From assembly GCA_051859505.1 (NCBI GenBank), contig JBHYFN010000015.1, positions 1-64,000 of the forward strand: DNA of 64,000 bases, in the 5' to 3' direction. Below the pieces are notes generated by a model. The model was not told the DNA's origin, did no database searches, and worked only from the letters and a program-made list of their open reading frames with translations. Source of the stretch: JAFIEN01 sp051859505 (GTDB lineage: Bacteria; Pseudomonadota; Alphaproteobacteria; Rhodobacterales; Rhodobacteraceae). Positions 60,050 through 64,000 of this stretch are shown piece after piece; position 1 is the first letter of the stretch, and each line of letters starts with the position of its first letter. The translations under genes and the position numbers were made by a program.

Positions 60050-61300
60050 ATGACAGACGAAGCCGCAGGGCAACGGGACACGGCGCAACCGGAAACGGCG
60101 CAACCGGATACGGCGCAACGGGCCGCAGAGGCGCTGGACCATTCCACAGGACAGAATGCCGGCGGCCGCGTCGTCGTGATCGGCGGCGGCATCGGCGGGC
60201 TGACCGCCGCCATCGCCTTTGCCCGGACTGAGGCCGATGTGACGCTTCTGGAACGCGCGCCCGCGCTGACCGAAGTGGGCGCGGGCCTTCAGATCACCCC
60301 GAACGGGGCCGCCGTGCTGGATCGGCTGGGCCTGACGCCCGCGCTCGAGGCGCGGGGGCTGCGCGCGGGCGCGGTGGTGCCGATGGATGCGCTCTCTGGC
60401 TCCGAGATCGGACGCTTCGCCCTTCACCGGCTGCCCGGCCAGCCCTACCGCTTTCTCCACCGCGCCGATCTGATCGCCCTTCTGGCCGAAGCGGCCGAGG
60501 CGGCTGGCGTGCGCCTCTCGACCGACAGCCCCGTCGCCCGCGTCACCACTGATGGTATGGTCCATCCCGAAAGGGGTGAGGCGTTGCGGCCCGATCTGGC
60601 CATCGGCGCCGACGGGATCCATTCCGTGCTGCGCCCCGTGCTGAACGGGCCGGGGCAGCCCTTCTTCACCGGCCAGGTCGCCTGGCGCGCCGTGGTGGAG
60701 GCCAAGGATGAGGCGGTCGCGCGGATCTGGATGGCGCCGGGGCGGCATGTCGTGACCTATCCGCTGCCGGGGGGGCGGCTCAATATCGTGGCGGTGCGCG
60801 CCGAAAGTGAGTGGAGCGCCGAGGGCTGGCACCATCCCGACAGCCCCGCCAATCTGCGCGCCGCCTTTGCCGATTGCGCACCCGCTTTGCGCGCCCTGCT
60901 GGACCGGGCCGAGGCGCCGCTGCGCTGGGGCCTGTTCCGCCATGAGGTTGCGGCAAGCTGGCATGGGCCGGGCAGCGCGATCCTGGGCGATGCGGCCCAT
61001 CCGACGCTGCCGTTTCTGGCGCAGGGGGCCAATCTGGCGATCGAGGATGCCTGGGTGCTGGCCGCCGCTTGCGACCGCTTCTCTGCGCTGGGCCACGGGC
61101 TGGCCCGCTATCAGGCATTGCGCCGGCCAAGGGTGGTGCGCACCATCGAGGCAGCGAACCGCAATGCGGTGAACTATCACCTGTCGGGCCTGCCGCGCCG
61201 GGTGGCCCATGCGGGGCTTGCCACGCTGTCGCGCCTGTCGCCGGGCAGCTTCCTGCGCCGGTTCGACTGGCTTTATGCGCATGATGTGACGCGGGGGTAG
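60050..61300 (+). CDS. FAD-dependent aromatic-ring monooxygenase (salicylate hydroxylase-like)
   Basis: A 416-residue group A flavin monooxygenase. FAD-binding motifs are RVVVIGGGIGGLTAAIAFAR (GxGxxG), a D-G motif in LAIGADGIHSVLR, and the second FAD site AILGDAAHPTLPFLAQGANLAIEDA. The N-terminal 45 residues are low complexity with 15-bp repeats coding TAQPETAQPDTAQR. Substrate is not deducible; salicylate, hydroxybenzoate or ubiquinone precursor are options. Start ATG 60050 chosen over GTG 60026. It may be transcribed with dksA, 44 bases upstream. Confidence 0.87.
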   Translation: MTDEAAGQRDTAQPETAQPDTAQRAAEALDHSTGQNAGGRVVVIGGGIGGLTAAIAFARTEADVTLLERAPALTEVGAGLQITPNGAAVLDRLGLTPALEARGLRAGAVVPMDALSGSEIGRFALHRLPGQPYRFLHRADLIALLAEAAEAAGVRLSTDSPVARVTTDGMVHPERGEALRPDLAIGADGIHSVLRPVLNGPGQPFFTGQVAWRAVVEAKDEAVARIWMAPGRHVVTYPLPGGRLNIVAVRAESEWSAEGWHHPDSPANLRAAFADCAPALRALLDRAEAPLRWGLFRHEVAASWHGPGSAILGDAAHPTLPFLAQGANLAIEDAWVLAAACDRFSALGHGLARYQALRRPRVVRTIEAANRNAVNYHLSGLPRRVAHAGLATLSRLSPGSFLRRFDWLYAHDVTRG

Positions 61301-61320
61301 CCCCGCGTCATCATGGGCCG

Positions 61321-62226
61321 TCAGGGCAGGGCGACAAGATAGGCCGCGATGGCGGCGCGATCTTCGGGCGGCAGGCGGCTGGTGTTGTGGATCACCTCGG
61401 TCATCGCGCCGCCGGCGCTGTCGAAACTGGGGGTGAAGCCGGTTTCAAGGTAATAGGCGATCTCGAAGGCGTTCCAGCCAAGCCCGGACGGGGTGATCGC
61501 GGGCACGCTGCCCTCGCCCGAGGGCAGGGGCGCCCCCTCCATCCAGCGCGCCCGGTCCAGCCCGCCGGCCAGGGTCCGGGGCGTGTGGCATTCGGCGCAA
61601 TGGCCCAGCGCCTCGACCAGCATCCGGCCGCGCTCCACCTCGGGATCGCTCACCTCGGTCATCACCCAGCCGGGCATGTTGAGCCGCTTCCACAGGCCGA
61701 TGCCGCGGCGGAGGTTGAAGGGAAAGCCCAGCTCGTTCTCAAGGCTCGGGGTCGGATCTGGGGGCAGTTCGCGCAGGTAGGCGACCAGGTCGGCCATGTC
61801 CTGCGGATCGGCCAGCGTGTAGGAGGTATAGGGGAAGGCGGGATAGTAATGCTGCCCCTCGGGGCCCACACCGCGCAGGATCGCGTTCAGCAGCTCGGCA
61901 TCGCTCCAGCCGCCGATGCCCGCCTCGGAGGGCGAGATATTGGGCGCAACGAAAGTGCCGAATTCGGTGACGAAGCGCTGCCCCCCGGCCAAAAGCGGCG
62001 CGTCCGAGGGGGCGGCGCCGGGGGCGATGTGGCAGCCCGCGCAACCGGCGGCGTGAAACACGTCGCGCCCCGCCTCGGCATCGCCCTCAAGCCCCGAGAG
62101 CAGCGCCGCATCCAGCGGGCGGGGTGCGCTCAGCACCCAGCCCGCAAGCGCCGCGACCAGCGCGAGAAAGACCGACCAGCGCAACACGCGTTCGCCGGTC
62201 CCGACCCGCCTTGGTCCCCGCGCCAT
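61321..62226 (-). CDS. membrane-anchored diheme cytochrome c
   Basis: A 301-residue c-type cytochrome. Hydrophobic anchor VLRWSVFLALVAALAGWVL near the N-terminus, heme site 1 at AAGCAGCHIAPG and heme site 2 at LGHCAECHTPRT. Met ligands may be in later segments such as NMPGWVMTEV. It transfers electrons in the periplasm; the partner enzyme is unknown, although alcohol or aldehyde dehydrogenase subunits are similar. Its start shares one base with the stop of the cytochrome c' gene, so the two are translated together. Confidence 0.9.
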   Translation of the reverse strand: MARGPRRVGTGERVLRWSVFLALVAALAGWVLSAPRPLDAALLSGLEGDAEAGRDVFHAAGCAGCHIAPGAAPSDAPLLAGGQRFVTEFGTFVAPNISPSEAGIGGWSDAELLNAILRGVGPEGQHYYPAFPYTSYTLADPQDMADLVAYLRELPPDPTPSLENELGFPFNLRRGIGLWKRLNMPGWVMTEVSDPEVERGRMLVEALGHCAECHTPRTLAGGLDRARWMEGAPLPSGEGSVPAITPSGLGWNAFEIAYYLETGFTPSFDSAGGAMTEVIHNTSRLPPEDRAAIAAYLVALP

Positions 62227-62699
62227 CAGCGCATCCGATAGGCCTGATGGCAGGCGCTGCAGGCGCCACCCAGATCACCCATCGCAGCCTGAAGGGCGGC
62301 AAGATCGGTGCCCGCGGCATCGGCCATGGCAACAGCGGCGGCATTCAGCGCCATGCCCTTTGCCATGGCATCGTCAAGATTGGCCCAGAGATCGGCCGTG
62401 GCGCGGCTGCCCTCGGCCTCTCCGGCGGCGGAACCTTCGGGCCAGTAGCGCGACTGGTCAAGCGCGGAGAGCGCCACAAGATTGCCCGCAGCCGCACTGG
62501 CCGCAGCCGCGTCATACTCCACGCCGCCCTGTGCCATGCCGCCCAGCAGCGCGAGGTTGTACTGATAGAGTTGCATATGCGCTTGCCGCGCCTTGACGGC
62601 GGCTTCGATCGGGTCGGGGGCGCCCTGGGCAAGGGCAAGCGTGCCTGCAAGGGCGGCACTGATGGCGGTAAGGGCGAAGGCTCTGGTCCTGAGGCGCAT
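62226..62699 (-). CDS. cytochrome c' family protein
   Basis: A 157-residue periplasmic heme protein with signal peptide (RAFALTAISAALAGTLALA) and a four-helix-bundle body. The heme motif is close to the C-terminus, GACSACHQAYRMR, as in cytochrome c' and c556. Cytochromes c' bind NO and CO and often protect against nitrosative stress. An Arg/Met at the distal position would separate the c' and c556 classes, but I cannot decide. Starts 130 bases after the stop of the next upstream gene. Confidence 0.9.
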   Translation of the reverse strand: MRLRTRAFALTAISAALAGTLALAQGAPDPIEAAVKARQAHMQLYQYNLALLGGMAQGGVEYDAAAASAAAGNLVALSALDQSRYWPEGSAAGEAEGSRATADLWANLDDAMAKGMALNAAAVAMADAAGTDLAALQAAMGDLGGACSACHQAYRMR

Positions 62700-62829
62700 C
62701 GAAAAGCTCCAATCCGGTTACGGGGCCCAAGGCGGCCCAAGGCTCAGGCTATCCGACCGGGAGAGGATTGCTACCGGGCAAATACGCAGGGTCGATCACA
62801 ATTGCTGCACATTCAGTGCGGTGCCCGTC

Positions 62830-63018
62830 TCAGGGAAGCGGCTGGATCGCGGGGCGGCGGGCGCGGTCGGTGGTCAGCGCCTCGGGCCAGCCGAAGAAGG
62901 CCTCGATCCCGACCAGCGCAAGGCAGAAGGCCAGCACCACAAGCCCCACCTTGACCGTCCGGGCCGAGGGCGGATGCTGCGCCAGCCGCTTCATCCGGGT
63001 CAGAAAGCGCAGGTCCAT
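62830..63018 (-). CDS. small single-pass membrane protein
   Basis: A 62-residue protein starting MDLRFLTRMKRLAQHPPSAR, with one hydrophobic helix (VGLVVLAFCLALVGIEAFFG) and a basic C-terminal end (RARRPAIQPLP). The start overlaps the hpt stop by one base, and a purine-rich site (GGCAAGG) lies inside hpt. Small conserved membrane proteins like this follow hpt in some Rhodobacteraceae, from memory. Function unknown. Confidence 0.72.
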   Translation of the reverse strand: MDLRFLTRMKRLAQHPPSARTVKVGLVVLAFCLALVGIEAFFGWPEALTTDRARRPAIQPLP

Positions 63019-63593
63019 CAGCCTTGCCCTGCCGCCACCTCTGCGGTCTCTGCCGCGTCGATGAACCGCACCTTGCCGATATAGGGCAGGTTGCGGTTGC
63101 GCTGAGCGAAGTCGATGCCATAGCCAACGACGAATTCGTCGGGGATGGTGAAGCCGGTCCAGTCGGCGGTGAAGGGCGTTTCGCGCCGCGAGGGTTTGTC
63201 CAGAAGCGCGATCGAGCGCAGCCGCGCCGGTTTGCGGGTCGCAAGGAACCGCGTCACATGGGTCATCGTATGGCCGGTGTCGACGATATCCTCGACCACC
63301 AGCACGTCGCGCCCCTCGATCTTGCCGCGCAGATCCTTGAGCACCCGCACCTCGCGCGAGCTTTCCATCGCGTCGCCATAGCTCGAGACCTCGAGGAAAT
63401 CGACCTCGACCGGCAGGTCAAGCTCGCGCACCAGATCGGCGATGAAGACGAAAGAGCCGCGCAGAAGGCCCACGACGACCAGCTTGTCGGTGCCGGCAAA
63501 CTCGGCCCCGATCTCATGCGCCAGTTCCTCGATGCGGGCGGCGATCGATTTCGCGCTGATCATCTGGTCGATTGCATAGGGGCGGTCGGTCAT
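63018..63593 (-). CDS. hpt: hypoxanthine phosphoribosyltransferase
   Basis: A 191-residue purine salvage enzyme, joining hypoxanthine or guanine to PRPP. The PRPP motif is RDVLVVEDIVDTGHTMTHV; others are KLVVVGLLRGSFVFIADLVREL, the flexible loop around EVSSYGDAMESSREVR, and FVVGYGIDFAQRNRNLPYIG. The ATG at 63593 (MTDRPYAIDQM) follows AAGGAGTG; longer starts are rejected. Divergent from the Sel1-like gene. Confidence 0.95.
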   Translation of the reverse strand: MTDRPYAIDQMISAKSIAARIEELAHEIGAEFAGTDKLVVVGLLRGSFVFIADLVRELDLPVEVDFLEVSSYGDAMESSREVRVLKDLRGKIEGRDVLVVEDIVDTGHTMTHVTRFLATRKPARLRSIALLDKPSRRETPFTADWTGFTIPDEFVVGYGIDFAQRNRNLPYIGKVRFIDAAETAEVAAGQG

Positions 63594-63648
63594 GGCACTC
63601 CTTCGGATGTCGCACAGGCATTGTCGGGCGCGTGGTAAGGAGTAGTCG

Positions 63649-64000
63649 ATGTTTCGAGGTATTGCACCCCTGAAGGCACCTCTGAGGATGGGCCTGAAGA
63701 CACTGCGGATCACGCTGGTCGCGGGGCTAGTCCTGCCCGTGGCGCTGATGGCCAAGGCCGAGCAGGCGCCCGACCCGGATCGGGCGCTGTGGGAGGCGCG
63801 CGAGATGCTGCTTGCCGGCGATGGCCCGGGCGCGATGGGGATATTGCAGCCCTTGGCCGATCAGGGCCATCCCCGGGCGCAGACGCTGATCGCCATGGCG
63901 CTGGCCGAAGCGCAGGGCGGGCTGGCGCGCGACCCCGAGACGGCGCGGAGCCTGCTGACCGAAGCGGCGGCCCGGGGCTATCCGCCGGCGCTTTTCAACC
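63649..64000 (+). CDS. Sel1/TPR-repeat secreted protein (partial)
   Basis: The first 117 codons of a gene that runs off the right edge. It begins MFRGIAPLKAPLRMGLKTLR and has a signal-like hydrophobic stretch (ITLVAGLVLPVALMAKAEQA). Then come Sel1-like repeats: AMGILQPLADQGHPRAQTLIAMALAEAQ and ETARSLLTEAAARGYPPALFN, with the usual A-x2-GxxxA spacing. AAGGAG lies 6 bases before the ATG. The function cannot be stated from this part. Confidence 0.75.
   Translation, partial: MFRGIAPLKAPLRMGLKTLRITLVAGLVLPVALMAKAEQAPDPDRALWEAREMLLAGDGPGAMGILQPLADQGHPRAQTLIAMALAEAQGGLARDPETARSLLTEAAARGYPPALFN

Overview
The window is high-GC chromosomal DNA from an alphaproteobacterium, most likely a member of the Rhodobacteraceae. 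Clues are the very high GC at third codon positions, a DksA that keeps only one zinc-ligand cysteine (a form known from Rhodobacter sphaeroides), a cytochrome c' next to a diheme cytochrome c, an edd-eda pair, and an M23-type N-terminus, DUF455 and DUF2927 proteins of kinds typical for this family. I saw no rRNA, tRNA, CRISPR array, transposase or prophage gene.

Layout. 0-7 kb: the start of a peptidoglycan-peptidase-like gene, DUF455, a peroxiredoxin, a large AsmA-like protein and queA. 6.3-7.8 kb: three tandem paralogous peptides of about 50 residues with a near-invariant front half and variable acidic, proline-rich tails, beside a prolyl-4-hydroxylase-like enzyme. 7.9-13.6 kb: a TetR regulator plus sulfotransferase, divergent from an overlapping four-gene operon (KAS III, extended SDR, metallo-beta-lactamase fold, adenylate-forming enzyme) that resembles the OleA/OleD/OleC logic. 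Two perfect TGAAC-N3-GTTCA operators lie in the divergent promoter region.

14-33.3 kb: a sugar-acid uptake and catabolism island. It has a complete Dpp/Opp-type ABC transporter, a UxuA-type mannonate dehydratase, an SDR, a beta-propeller lactonase, ManD, a galactonate-dehydratase-like enzyme, an RraA-like aldolase, two further enolase-superfamily paralogs, and a complete sugar-type ABC transporter (binding protein, two permeases, UgpC/MalK-like ATPase). No regulator or kinase is encoded inside it. The edd-eda pair at 52-54 kb could take up a phosphorylated product of this pathway.

33-64 kb: mostly housekeeping genes: dnaB, pyrE, pyrC, gcdH, a MoxR/VWA pair split by a tandemly duplicated secreted-protein gene, xth, a methyltransferase-TPR fusion, an A-type Fe-S carrier, a YbaK-like deacylase, glnE, eda-edd, an RlmI-like methyltransferase with a PIN protein, an M48 peptidase, a DUF2927 lipoprotein, dksA, a flavin monooxygenase, two cytochromes, hpt, and the start of a Sel1-like gene.

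A recurring oddity is short tandem duplication (units of 10-17 bp, often 12) at gene junctions. In two cases it has copied a start codon and created an 8-9 codon upstream minicistron. Other structural surprises are paired palindromic hairpins of the same design at 27.2 and 36.0 kb, a DnaB whose C-terminal tail runs into an interspersed GC-rich repeat, and a 694-bp-offset tandem duplication that left a remnant of the VWA gene start.
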